Assembly: GCA_000697335.1 (NCBI GenBank)
Contig: JNEM01013623.1
Span: 1 to 25,836 of the forward strand
Origin: Conidiobolus incongruus B7586
Taxonomy: Eukaryota; Entomophthoromycota; Entomophthoromycetes; Entomophthorales; Conidiobolaceae
DNA: 25,836 nucleotides
Direction: 5' to 3'
Both the position numbers and the translations under genes were made by a program. Below, piece by piece: positions 9,139-20,172 of this stretch (position 1 is the first letter of the stretch; the number at the start of each line of letters is the position of its first letter). The notes beneath the pieces were generated by a model. The model did not search any database. It was given only the letters and a program-made list of their open reading frames with translations, and was not told the DNA's origin.

Positions 9139-10590
9139 TTATAATTTGTTTAAAGGGATGTCGTTTTGAGCAGCAGCAAAAATAAAACTACCCATGTAGG
9201 CTGAAGAGAGAGCCAATTGATCGGGCTTGATAGCTTCCATACGATCGGCATCGGTGTGGTGGTACCAGAAGTAACCATCGACAAGTTCAGTCTTGGGATC
9301 GGCTAAGGTACGGTTGTTGTAAGTGTTGCCCAAAGGAATGATAGACTCGTAACCAGCACATGGAGTCTTTTTCTTGTTACAGATGTACAAGATATCTTGA
9401 CCAGGGTTACCTTCGTAGAAGTTGGTGGGTAAACCTCTGTGCTTCCAGTACTTATCACCTACCTTCTTCAAGAATGCCTTTTGAGCATCGTTACCGACGA
9501 ATGTGAAACCATCGGGCTTAGCAGTATTGAAATCAGATTCCATGACGAAGGTAATATTGTCAAATTCATGCTCGCGGTTCTGGAAGTGGAATTCACCACC
9601 TTCACCACCAGTTTCTTCACTGGTCCAGAAGATAGCTTGAATAGTACGCTTGGGCTTGGTCTTGAGCTTGGAAATTTGACGCAGTACTTCATAGGAAGTT
9701 AAAGCACCAGCACCGTCGTCCAAAGCACCGACACCAAGGTCCCAGGAGTCGATATGCCCACTAACAATGACGTATTCTTGGGGCTTTTCGCAACCTTTAA
9801 TTTCTGCAATGATGTTGCGGGAAACTCTGGGCTCTTTCTTGGTTTGGATGTTCAAGTACAACTTGGGAAAGGCAATTTGATCTTTTTTGAGAACAGAGAC
9901 GGATAAGGTTTGATTGGCACGTTGGTAAAGACGATCCAATAAGGCGGCATCTTCATAAGTAATAGCAGCAGAAGGAATTTCATAATCGCCATTTTGAACT
10001 CCAACATGGACATTATTCAAACCGAAAGGAGTGACAGAGCGGATCAAAGAGGCCACAGCTCCATGTTTGAGTGCAGTAGGGGCACCGTTATTACGAAATT
10101 TCTTACCACTGCCGTAGCCAGTGTAATTGAAATTCCAGAGGACAATTTTACCGCGGATGGCATCCTTGTCCTTGGAAAGGAGGTAGTCGAGTTGTTCGAA
10201 AGTTTTGAGGGGTACAACATCGGCAACGATACCACCCTTTGGAGTAGAGCCAGAGTTACCTAAAGCACCAATCTTGATGGTGACATTGCCACGAGTGGGA
10301 GAGAGTAAAGTGGCCTTTTCTTCTAAACGTTGCCAGTAGGTGACATTGACATTTTCAGTACGAACATCAATACCATCAGACTTGACTAAGTCGACAATCC
10401 AGTCAATGGACTTTTCCAAGGAGGGAGAACCAACCAAACGATGACCAAAAGTATCGGTCATTTCAGCTAACCTGTGCCAGACAATATCGGTTTTTAAAGT
10501 ATTCTTAATCAAAGTGTTGATATCATGGCTAAGATTGCTACCCTGTACAAGACTTAGAGCAGATAAAGTTAGGATATTTTTAATATTCAT
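9139..10590 (-). CDS. secreted M28 metallo-dipeptidase, carboxypeptidase Q-like (gene 2, divergent paralogue)
   Basis: 483-residue member of the same M28 family as its neighbours, but only about half identical to them. It starts with ATG and a signal peptide (MNIKNILTLSALSLVQGS). Conserved blocks are RLAEMTDTFGHRLVGS (about 40-55), the PA-like segment (about 145-220), and a full two-zinc site: H279 in SGHIDSWD, bridging D291, E325/E326 in TSEETGG, D353 in MESD, and H444/H445 in WYHHTDAD. The loop at about 395-435 differs from genes 1 and 3 (ICNKKKTPCAGYES), which could change substrate choice; that is inference. Its codons are richer in G and C than those of genes 1 and 3, which may reflect stronger expression or less mutational decay. 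It is single-exon and transcribed in the same direction as gene 3, 857 bases downstream of that gene's stop. Confidence 0.95.
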   Translation of the reverse strand: MNIKNILTLSALSLVQGSNLSHDINTLIKNTLKTDIVWHRLAEMTDTFGHRLVGSPSLEKSIDWIVDLVKSDGIDVRTENVNVTYWQRLEEKATLLSPTRGNVTIKIGALGNSGSTPKGGIVADVVPLKTFEQLDYLLSKDKDAIRGKIVLWNFNYTGYGSGKKFRNNGAPTALKHGAVASLIRSVTPFGLNNVHVGVQNGDYEIPSAAITYEDAALLDRLYQRANQTLSVSVLKKDQIAFPKLYLNIQTKKEPRVSRNIIAEIKGCEKPQEYVIVSGHIDSWDLGVGALDDGAGALTSYEVLRQISKLKTKPKRTIQAIFWTSEETGGEGGEFHFQNREHEFDNITFVMESDFNTAKPDGFTFVGNDAQKAFLKKVGDKYWKHRGLPTNFYEGNPGQDILYICNKKKTPCAGYESIIPLGNTYNNRTLADPKTELVDGYFWYHHTDADRMEAIKPDQLALSSAYMGSFIFAAAQNDIPLNKL

Positions 10591-11447
10591 TATTATTGTT
10601 ATTTTTCTAAATTAATTAATATTAAATGAATAAGTAGTGGAAGAGTACTCAATCTTTGTTTTATATTCACTCATGTCATTTATTCTTCCCATGATTACAT
10701 ATACCCGATGAATTATGCATTTGATTTCAATATTAACACTTTAATAGTATTAGAAAAATTGCGTGATTTTATAAAATTAATAATCATCCCTCGATTATAT
10801 TACTCGTATTTATATTACTATCAAATTGTATGGGAAATTTTATAAGGTTAGAACCGTAATTTATAAAAATTATTAAATTCTTTATTAAAATGAGATAATT
10901 TTTGTAAGATGAAAAGATATGCGACTTTTATGATTCCTTTATTGAATGGGATTTAAACGATTTGTATTTATACTGTTGCTGATCCTTATTTATAATCCAG
11001 TTTCGGCAATTTTATCAAAGTAAACAATATTTGAAAATTATGGATACTTTTGATTTGAAAACTAATATTATCATTTAAATCCTATATAATTTTCTTATGG
11101 ATTTTAATCCCTATAGTTTCAATTTTAGCAATTAGAAAAATAAAAACCTGTTTAGGGTAATTTAAGCATCTTGTGTAACTCAGAAAATATATAAATTGAA
11201 ATTGGTAATGGTTAAACAATTTATTCAATTTTAAATGATCAGAATATTACTAATATATTGTTTGTAGAATATTGATCTTTGCCTTGAGATAACTGCTTTG
11301 AGAATTGAACATTGTAATCATATTCGAAAACTTAAAATTTTGCAATTTATTTCTAAAATAATCTTGACCATGAATGGAAACAAGATCCTTATAATATATT
11401 ATATTAAAGTGATATCAGCAAAAGAGTTGCTTGATTAAATATTAAAT
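10591..11447. other. promoter region of gene 2 and spacer to gene 3
   Basis: Apart from the TATA-like site at 10659-10665, nothing is recognisable. The stretch contains the 3' flank of gene 3 and AT-rich spacer, with no coding frame of interest on either strand. Confidence 0.5.
10659..10665 (-). promoter_or_regulatory. TATA box of peptidase gene 2
   Basis: TATAAAA on the - strand, 69-75 bases upstream of the ATG at 10590. The distance is slightly larger than in genes 1 and 3. The leader between it and the ATG is AT-rich and ends in AACAATAATA just before the start codon. Confidence 0.5.
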
Positions 11448-12917
11448 TCATTTCATCCTATGTAAAGCTTCATCATTTTGAGAGATAGCATAGACATAGG
11501 CAGCCATAGTAGCTGAGCACTGAGCCAATTGTTCAGGTTTGACAGCTTCCATACGATCAGCATCAGTATGATGGTACCAGAAATACCCACCTGGAATATC
11601 TTCGTTATTGGTTCCCAAAGTGATATTGTAATAAGTATTTTTAACAGGAATACTACTATCAAAACCAGCGCAAGGGACTTTGCCCTCTTCACAGATGGGA
11701 TCGATATCAGTACCATCATAACCCTTACCAATGGTATAACCGAAACCATAAGGCTTCAAATAGGTTTCAGCGGTTTCCTTCAAAAATTTCTCTTGCTTAG
11801 CATTACCAGTGAAGCTGATACCATCAGGTCTTCCAGAATTGAAATCGGTTTCCATGACAAAAGCCATGTTATCCAAGAGATGTTCACGGTTCTTAGCAAA
11901 TTGTATACCACCATGACCACCATTTTCTTCACTGGTCCAAAAAACGGCTTGAATGGTACGCTTGGGGTTCAAAGGCAGCTTGGAAATTTGTCTTAAAGCT
12001 TCGTAAGCGGTGAAAGAGCCAGCACCATCGTCTAAAGCACCAACACCAAGATCCCAAGAGTCAGAGTGACCACCGAAGATAACATACTCATCAGGGTATT
12101 CAGTTCCAGGAATTTCAGCAATAATATTTCTAGAGGTGTGAGTATTATTATCGAATTTTACACGAATGTCCAAGTGGACTTTAGGGAATTGAATTTCTTT
12201 CTTAGAGAGAACTTCAGTTTCGAGTTGCTTGGTAGCGCGCTTGTACATACGATCGATAAGGTGGGCATCTTCATATGTGATAGCGACTGAGGGAATTTTA
12301 CTTTCAGAGGTCTGAAAACCAACATGGACATTATTTAAACCAAAAGAAGCGACAGAACGAATCATGCTGGCGACGGCACCATTTTCTTCTGCCTTCTTGG
12401 CACCCTTATTGCGATAGCTGGTACCATTGCCATATGTGACAAATGGGAAGTTATACAAAACAATTTTGCCTCTAACAGCATCTTTGTCTTTGGTTAAGAG
12501 TTGATCTAATTCGTACCATCCAGATACAGGAACAACTTCGGCAATGATACCACCTCTAGGAGTTGAGACAGAATTACCTAAGGCATTGACCTTCATTTTA
12601 ACTTCACCTCTAGTTTTAGTCAATAATTTGAGAGATTCATGCTCACGCCTCCAGTAGTTGACTTTAACAGGTTCAGTGTAAACCTTAATACCATCCTTCT
12701 TTATAAGTTTAACAATCCAGTCAATGGATTTTTCAAGACCTTTTGATCCAACGAGACGATGACCGAAAGTGTCAGTCATTTCAGCCAAACGATCCCAAAC
12801 AATAGTGGTGTTGAGAGTGTTATCAATGAGAGTTTTCAGATTCTTGTCAGCTTCATTGCTTAACTTGGCTTGAGTTAAAGAAGCCAAAGCCAATAAAATT
12901 AAAGATTTACCAAACAT
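11448..12917 (-). CDS. secreted M28 metallo-dipeptidase, carboxypeptidase Q-like (gene 3)
   Basis: 489-residue close paralogue of gene 1. Signal peptide MFGKSLILLALASLTQA, then RLAEMTDTFGHRLVGS, the PA-like/cap segment (about 148-225), and the peptidase core. All metal-site residues are present: H284 in GGHSDSWD, bridging D296, E330/E331 in TSEENGG, D358 in METD, and H449/H450 in WYHHTDAD. An upstream in-frame GTG at 12932 would add five residues, but the ATG at 12917 matches the start of gene 1 and is preferred. Codon choice differs from gene 1 at many silent positions except in two blocks (12025-12158 and 11497-11617), where the nucleotide sequence is identical or nearly so. Opposite orientation to gene 1, same as gene 2. 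The stop is TGA, whereas gene 1 uses TAG. Confidence 0.95.
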   Translation of the reverse strand: MFGKSLILLALASLTQAKLSNEADKNLKTLIDNTLNTTIVWDRLAEMTDTFGHRLVGSKGLEKSIDWIVKLIKKDGIKVYTEPVKVNYWRREHESLKLLTKTRGEVKMKVNALGNSVSTPRGGIIAEVVPVSGWYELDQLLTKDKDAVRGKIVLYNFPFVTYGNGTSYRNKGAKKAEENGAVASMIRSVASFGLNNVHVGFQTSESKIPSVAITYEDAHLIDRMYKRATKQLETEVLSKKEIQFPKVHLDIRVKFDNNTHTSRNIIAEIPGTEYPDEYVIFGGHSDSWDLGVGALDDGAGSFTAYEALRQISKLPLNPKRTIQAVFWTSEENGGHGGIQFAKNREHLLDNMAFVMETDFNSGRPDGISFTGNAKQEKFLKETAETYLKPYGFGYTIGKGYDGTDIDPICEEGKVPCAGFDSSIPVKNTYYNITLGTNNEDIPGGYFWYHHTDADRMEAVKPEQLAQCSATMAAYVYAISQNDEALHRMK

Positions 12918-12976
12918 CACTATCAATAACACTAAATTAATTGAATGATGATTTTATCCTATTTAAAGTTAAACAG

Positions 12977-12984
12977 TATTTATA
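12977..12984 (-). promoter_or_regulatory. TATA box of peptidase gene 3
   Basis: TATAAATA on the - strand, 60-67 bases before the ATG at 12917. It is the same octamer, followed by AC or C, as at gene 1, and at nearly the same spacing. Confidence 0.6.
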
Positions 12985-13109
12985 TTAAAATTTCAAATAG
13001 ACTTAGCAGTCTTAAGTCTCGTAATCCCATTATATGATGTGAAAATAATTTCAATTGATAACTACCTGGTTAACATGGTACAGAATTGGATGATTGACAA
13101 TTGTAATAG

Positions 13110-13145
13110 GTTGATTGCTTATTGGAAAAGTGAGGTGCAATCAAC
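13110..13145. repeat. 9-bp inverted repeat upstream of gene 3
   Basis: GTTGATTGC (13110-13118) and GCAATCAAC (13137-13145) are perfect inverse complements separated by 18 bases. They lie about 190-230 bases upstream of the gene 3 ATG. This could be a protein-binding dyad or chance. Confidence 0.45.
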
Positions 13146-14039
13146 TTATAGGTTTTTTTATAATTAAATTTCTCAATCTAATTTATTAGGGTCGCTATTT
13201 AACATAAAAGATTGAATAATTCGTTCGAATGATATATTTAGATAATATTTTCTATTTTGTCATTTAATCTATGTTCTTTATTAATAATTGAAATTTAATA
13301 TTGCTTATAATTATTAGTATTATTATCCAAATGTTGTAAATGAAAGTTGAAAGTGGATCCTTTTTATATGATGTGATATACAGAAATTATTAATCATTAT
13401 CAAACTATAATCCATCATGAATCGATAATCAAACCAACATTAGTATATAAAATTTATATTAAGATATAAAATACATTGCCTGTACTCAATGTTAAAATAA
13501 ATGTATTCGTTGTTTTTACCTGCATTTTCATCATTTTATTAATAATTTTTCGTAAATTAAATTTTAAAATCGAATTATGAATATATAAATAATTCAATCA
13601 TAATGTTAAAAAATTATTAATATTACTGGAAGAAAATATCAACACTAAACAAAATATGCAATAATCAAAATATATAAGAAATTTATTTTGTAGATTGATA
13701 TTCTGTAAAAAGTTAACAATTCATTGAATACTTCTAAGATTTAAATTATAATATAATATTTAAATTATCTATAATGAATTTTCATTTGAATGATTATCAA
13801 TTTTAATTATATTACTGTTTTAGATAAAGTTCAAATCCAATTATAGTTATTATAAATTAAATAATTGATGATATTTTCACCTCGATAATAAAAATATAAT
13901 ATAAATATTTATAAATTCTTTTATTAATATTATCTTATTTTATTATTGAAATATTGGGATAAAATTTTATCAAGTTATAATATATTATTTATTATTACTC
14001 TAAATTTTCAATAATGAGAATTTTTTGAGATTGAAAATA

Positions 14040-15353
14040 TTAGTGTAGAAATTAAGTAATGGCACAATTATGAAATTAAAATTAAACAAATAAATTAGTA
14101 AATAATATATAAAAATTAATGAATAATATAAAATTAATAGCCTCTTTTATTATTAATAACTCTTTTCTATACTTTTGGTAAGCTTCTAATACTTAAAAAA
14201 CAGTTCTTTTTATTAAAGACTGAAATTTGATGTTTCACAAACCATTTTAATTTGTTTGCAGGAATTTTTTTTCTTATAAGCTGTTTTGTTAATTGTTTAA
14301 AACAATTATAATTATATAGGTTATAATTTGGTGAATATACTAGGTGTAGTAACTCTCTCTATTTTTTTATATAAAAAATCTTTTATAGTTTTAGCTTTAT
14401 GTATTTTGCAATTATTATGCAAAATAATAGGTGTTTTTAATTTATATTAAAAATACTATTTAGAAATTATTTTATTGGAAAAGGTAATATATAATTTACT
14501 ATTAATTGATTTTTCTTGATATATTAAATAAAAAAACTATTTACCATTATAATCTATTACAATAATTAATATTCATTTATATTTAAAATGTTTGTTTATT
14601 AAAATTTATAAAGGGGATTAATTTAATTTAACCTAACATCTTATTTTATTTTTAAGTAAAGGATTATATAAAAAAATCTAAGATTTATTAATTATAAGTA
14701 TTTATTGTAAAAACTTTTGTTTTTAGTTATATCTTAATAAGTTTAGCTTAACTATAACTATTCTAGTTTTCTTTTGGGTTTTTGTTAAATTATAAAATAT
14801 TTACTTTATATTTTTATTAATTAATTTAAGTTTAAACTTAAGTAAATATAACATGCTTATATAATTAATATTAAATTACTTTAATAGCTCTTTAACAAAA
14901 ATAAAAAGATATTTCTTAATATATTTTTTACTTTATAGGTAAGTGAAAAAATGATAGTAAAAATTAATTTTTTTAATCTTGACAAATTTTAAATTATGTC
15001 CCTTCTAGCTTTAAAATCACAAATCTAGTGATATATGGTAGTTTTAGATATAACACCATCTTTATAAGTTGTTTGCAAGTTTTAAATGATTTTAGAGGGT
15101 TTATGGTTAAGATTTAAAAATACAAAAATAAAAACCTTTTGATAATCATAATCTAATTTAAGTATAATAAAATTTAAATATAAATTTTAAAATCAAAATA
15201 TTTTAATAAAAAAATAATTAAAATTAAATATATATAGAGTATGAAAAAATTTATTTTCTTATATATTATATATATATAAAATCTTTCAAAATGTATAATA
15301 TGTTTGAAAGATCAGAAATTAAAAAATTTACCATTTTTTAATTTCTATACTAA
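14040..15353 (-). mobile_element. mariner-like transposon copy D, full length (1314 bp) with terminal repeats
   Basis: Best preserved copy. The left end starts TTAGTGTAGAAATT and the right end, read inward on the - strand, starts TTAGTATAGAAATT; 20 of the first 23 bases match. TA flanks both sides (14038-14039 and 15354-15355), the Tc1/mariner target duplication. The transposase reads on the - strand. Near 15030-15110 are the N-terminal helix-turn-helix remnants KPSKII, ISKTTIYHW and DFKARR. Near 14330-14440 are LHNNCKIHKAKTIKDFL (family: LHDNAxxHxAK) and YSPNYNLYNYNCFKQL. The C-terminal SIRSLPKV, stop, KRVINN lies near 14150-14200, with the stop at a family Trp. The length is typical of mariner. 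It is too damaged to encode a transposase, and most changes look like C-to-T or G-to-A. Confidence 0.85.
15314..15346. repeat. 14-bp palindrome inside the right terminal repeat of copy D
   Basis: AGAAATTAAAAAAT and its exact inverse complement ATTTTTTAATTTCT are separated by five bases (TTACC). A weaker version of the same arrangement occurs at the right end of copy E (about 16571-16602), so it seems to be part of this family's terminal repeat. Confidence 0.7.
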
Positions 15354-15355
15354 TA

Positions 15356-16609
15356 ATATTTTTATATATAAATTATAAAAATAAATATATAATATAAATT
15401 CCATATTTTTTTTTATTATTAATAGCTTTTTACTATAATTTTAATAAGCTTATAATACTCAAAATATAGTTCTTTTTATCAAAAACTGAAATTTAATGTT
15501 TTACAAACTAATTAAATTTTTTTGTAGGAATTTTTTTTATATAAGTTGATTTTTTAATTTACATTAAATAACTATATATATATATTTAAGTTATAATCTA
15601 GTAAATATATTGGATATGGTAATTTTTTCCAATTTTTTTAATTAGAAAATATTTATTACATTATTTTTATATATTTTTAAAATTATGTTAAAAAATAATA
15701 AATATGCTTAAATTATATTAAAAACATTAATCAGAAATAGTTTTAATTAAAAAAACAATATAAAATTTAATATTAATTAATTTTTCATTAAGAATTTAAC
15801 AAAAAATAAATAATATTAGAATTTATTATAATAGTTGATATTTTCTTATAAATAAAATATTAATCCATTGGTATTTATAAAATGGATTATTTTAACTTAA
15901 CCTAGCATTTTGATTAATATTCTAATAAAAAAGTATATAAAATAACTATGATTTACTAATCAAAATGATTTATTATAAAAACTAGTTTTTAATTTTATTT
16001 TGGGAAATTTTATTTATCTATAGTTACTCTAGCTTTGCTTAAGTCTTAATTAAATTACAAGGTATTTATTTTATATTTTGATTAATTAATCTAAATGTAA
16101 ACTGTATTATATATATATATATATATATGACTAATATCAAAATTCTTTGATAATTCCTTAGCTGAAATAAAATGATATCTTTTATTATGTTTTTGTATTT
16201 TACTAATAGTTAACAAAAATAATAATTGAAATTCCTCTTTAGGTTTTAATTAATTATAAATAGCTACTTTTCTAACTTTAAAATAATATACCTAATAATA
16301 AATAGTTGATTTAGATAAAATATCATATTTAAAAGCTATTGGTAAGTTTTAATTGATTTTAGAAGGCTTATAGTTAAATTGTACTAATAATAAAATAAAA
16401 ACCCTTTAATAATTATTATTTAGTTTAAGCATTTTTAAAATAAACAATAAATTTCTAAAAGTAAATTTTTTAATGAAAAAATATTATAAATCTATTTAAA
16501 TAGTTTAAAGTTATTTATATTTCTATTTATTTTTAATATATTTTATTTCTGAAACTACTTTGAAAAACTATAAATTAAAAAATTACCCATTCCTTCAATT
16601 CTGTAATAA
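15356..16609 (-). mobile_element. mariner-like transposon copy E, left end not resolved
   Basis: Aligns with copy D along its length in the same orientation. The matching landmarks are the block around 15412-15540 (C-terminal transposase), a cttaacctagcattttg segment near 15895-15915, and the right terminal repeat ending CTGTAATAA at 16609, followed by TA. It is more decayed than copy D and no long frame remains. Its left terminal repeat is either lost or merged with the right end of copy D, which touches it. An (AT)n run lies inside it at 16108-16128. Confidence 0.7.
16108..16128. repeat. (AT)n microsatellite
   Basis: Uninterrupted TA/AT run of 21 bases inside mariner copy E. Confidence 0.95.
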
Positions 16610-16611
16610 TA

Positions 16612-19560
16612 ATTTATATTTAGATCATTATATAAACAAACCTTGATAACTATATATTTAAGTTCATTGTATATAATATACTTGGTTCAATAAATATTCA
16701 TATATACAATTAGAAAATCAAAAAGTGTACGAAAATTTTGTTTTAAATATGATCTACTAATAATTAGTTAAGAAATCAAAAGCTGAATTTTCCAATCTAA
16801 ATATAGTGTCAAGGATTGATTTTCATTTAGGTTAAAAAATGCACATCTATCAGTCTCAAGAAGAGTTTAACGGGAAATAGGTTTTTAATGAAAATATTAG
16901 TTATAAATAATTAACTTTTATATTATTGGTTTTATATCGCTCAAAAATTTAATATTATTTGATATATTAATAAAGTATAATTTTATCTATTTTAAATTTT
17001 GAAATTATTATAATAAAAATCTTGAAGATATTTAAATTTTTTTAAATATGATAAATTATAAAAATCATGAATTAAATAAATATGACTATTGGTAACAAAT
17101 CTAAGTGGTTATAATAATTTGATATTGAAATATTTAAATATATATTTGTAAAATATTTGAAATTTAATTATTTTTCATAAGTTTAAAATATGGTAATTTT
17201 ATTTGAATATACCTTGGAATTCTAAACACTATTCTTTATTAATAATCTTAGTAATTGAAAATGCATTGTAAATATATTTTCTTATTTTAGCTTTAGATAT
17301 CAAAAAAAATTATTATTTAAAGGCTAAAATTTAATTCTTGATTTTCATTTAATTAAAATATTTATAAGAATAAAATTATTGCAATTCAATGTAAATTATG
17401 ATTATAGCTATTGAGCTGGATAATAAATCATAATAATTATTTTATTCTTTTTCATAATTAGGGTTAAGTAATATATTTTAAATATGTAATTTAAAATTAA
17501 TTCTCAACTAAATAATTTATATAATTTTGAAAACTTGGTTTTTAAAAGGTGGAAAGTAAGGTTTTTATAATTTCGAATATCATTATAAAAATAAAAAGCA
17601 AGAATAGAAAAATCAATTTGATTACAATTAATATTCTTTGAAACAATGAAAATATTATATTAATAGAGATTAATAAGTTCTTTTATTGATTTTTTTTAAA
17701 TTCTTATCTTTATAAAATTAATATACTATTTTTCAACTTAAAAATATTCAGCATCACAAGGATTTATATTAAATTAATACACTGGGTAATGAAATAAAAA
17801 ACTAAGCTCTTTAAAAATATAAATTTTTAATATTCTTCACTATGTATATACGGTTATCATTATATAATAAAATGGCTTTTGGTGTAATTTTCAATATATA
17901 ATTAAACACATTCATTTTGAAAATTTATCTTTATATTATTAATATAGTTATTAATAATATTTTAATCAGTAATATATTAATAGCTATAAAATATAATAAA
18001 ATACTCATTATCTTAAATATACTCTATTTTTGCATATATAACTAAACTTATAATATCTAAATTCAAATATTACTTTTTGACCTTAACGGCGAGGTATATA
18101 TTGAAATCCACCATTTATCTACCTTCATAGTTTTTAAGCATATAAATTTGAGAATCACTATAACATACAGTAATTTTAGAAATATTTTTAATTATATTTT
18201 AACTCTTGATAAAAGTATAAGATTTTTATATTGTTAATTTTTAATTATAAATCAACCTTTATTGGATTATAATGAAATTTAAAATATAATTTTCTTTGTT
18301 AATCATTTAAGATATATTAAATATTTTCAATATTTCTTAATTTTATTGATATTTTATTATTTGATTATAAAATTAAAATGACTTTTAAAATCATTTTATA
18401 AGATATTCCAGACTTGAGTTAAATCGATTTTTAAATTAGCTCTTAATAGTCATTTGCCACCAGTTATAAATATTGGTGTATAGTTTATGTTAATTTCTTT
18501 GCATAATATAAGACTTCAAAAAAGGCTTTTTCTTTAATAGAATTTGAAAAATTTAATATACTAAATAAAATTATTGATATATTTAATAAATATAGTAAAA
18601 TATAAATCATGCATAACTAAATATAATTTTTCATTATCTGGATGTTAATTATATTCAATAATATTAATTAAATTTCCTATTCATAATTTTTAATGATTGA
18701 TCATATTAATTTTAAATATGTTAATAAAAATACAAATATATTGTTTTTTAATATTTGTAATTCAGTAAATATTTACTTGTACTATAAATTGTATTTATTA
18801 TAATATCATTAGTGATATTTAGAATATAACCTTATATTGAAGGATTTTGAGATTTTCTAATTAATTTTTGTATATAATAAATAAATATATATATATATAT
18901 ATATATTAATTCTTAATTTTGATATTTTAGTAATTACATATTTTATTTGATAATATTTTCCCTAATTTTCAATATAACTGATAAAATAAAAGATTTGGTT
19001 TTGATGAAAAACTAGTTCATTAACTTATGGAAATTTTATTAATATTTGTCTTCAAAAAGTTATAAAATATTCGTTATATTGTGTAATTCAGTTAATTACA
19101 CAAGCGCTAATTTTATTTAAAGTTAATAATATATTCTAATATATTTACCTCCATTATATTAAATCAAAGTGATTGATCGAAATATGGTTGAATTATTATT
19201 GGTACTTTCAGTGAATATAATAATATATATACAACAAATTAAAATATCAAATTTAAATATTGAAATTTACCCATCCATTACTATGTAGAATAATTGATAA
19301 ATGAACTAATTATTAAATTTAAAATTTAAATCATAAATTTCAAATAAGTTGATCAGATGCCAATTAATAAGTTTGATCAAGAATATAAGTTTAAATTTCA
19401 AATTCAAGTATACATTTTATAAAATAATATCCATATTGTACAAAACAACAAAATAATCAATTTGAAAATATTGCAAACTTTGATAAAATTAATTAGTATA
19501 TAAACAATTTGATAGCTATCTAATAGGTATTAATAAAATTGCTAGATTAAAGAGATATAT
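16612..19560. other. long AT-rich stretch without recognisable genes
   Basis: Almost entirely A/T with scattered stops in all frames that I followed. A short patch near 18080-18115 (containing AACGGCGAGG) is GC-richer but too short to name. An (AT)n run lies at 18885-18906. Confidence 0.5.
18885..18906. repeat. (AT)n microsatellite
   Basis: Uninterrupted 22-base AT run. Confidence 0.95.
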
Positions 19561-20172
19561 ATTTTAACTAAATATTTTCGATAACTGAAAAATTCATAAT
19601 TGATTCCAATAAGTGAAATAATATATGTTGCACCAATATTGTTTATATCAATTTTTCTGATTGTTTTCATGAATATTAAATTAATATTGTAATTTGGTGT
19701 ATTTCCACTTGATAATTTCACACTGAGTATCATATTGTTAATGGGATAATTAATGTAAGAACCTTATACTTTGTTATTCGATATATCCGCAATAGATAAA
19801 TCAACTTTTTTCAGTATTAAAATAGGTTTGATGATCTTGAACTAAACTTATTTGATAGACGATAAAGTTACAAAAAGATTATATATTATTTTTACCTTGT
19901 GATCATTGATGTCATTAGAATCGGGCGGATGGTCTTCCTGGTTATTATAAGAATTCTATAAATGAAATCACTAAATTAATGTAATATTCTTTGTTTTTAT
20001 TACTAATCAACCTTTCATTGGTTAAAATTTTTCTAGCTTATCAAAATATTTTAACTCAACTTTATGGTAATTTAAAAATTAGCATTGATGTTTGTATAAT
20101 ATTCATATTATTTATTCATAACCATATTGGCAAATATGGGAGCAGTGCATTTTTCTTATTTACTTGAGCCAT
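19545..20172 (-). other. possible spliced gene or remnant on the - strand, identity unknown
   Basis: Two short frames fit one reading across a possible 54-base intron. The segment 19955-19896 reads NSYNNQEDHPPDSNDINDHK, preceded by TTTATAG and followed by GTAAAA. The segment 19841-19770 begins FKIIKPILILKKVDL, ends ADISNNK, is preceded by AAGTTTAG and is followed by GTATAAG. Both are in the same phase. A further open frame (19763-19545; ATG at 19733) follows, and a possible start ATG at 20172 opens MAQVNKKNALLPYLPIW. GC is higher here than around it. No family is recognised. ADISNNK recalls leucine-rich repeats, but one fragment is not evidence. It may be a weak gene, a decayed one, or coincidence. 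Confidence 0.28.

Larger units (their letters stand above)
12918..14037. other. upstream region of gene 3 and AT-rich spacer to the mariner pair
   Basis: Holds the TATA box of gene 3 and an inverted repeat at 13110-13145. From about 13150 to 14037 I see only AT-rich DNA without a coding frame or known repeat. Confidence 0.5.

Noticed and set aside
9439-9702. Frames antisense to the peptidase genes (here and at several places in 5790-6918 and 9994-12290)
   Set aside because: They are shadows of the strongly coding strand, with no independent support.
12918-12932. Five-residue extension of peptidase gene 3
   Set aside because: It also relies on GTG. The ATG at 12917 is the better eukaryotic start.
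14040-16609. CRISPR-like or satellite array
   Set aside because: The repetition comes from two related transposons and AT microsatellites; there are no regular repeats with unique spacers.
19770-19841. Leucine-rich repeat or F-box protein call from ADISNNK and LLPYLPIW
   Set aside because: Single short matches in an uncertain reading are not enough to name a family.
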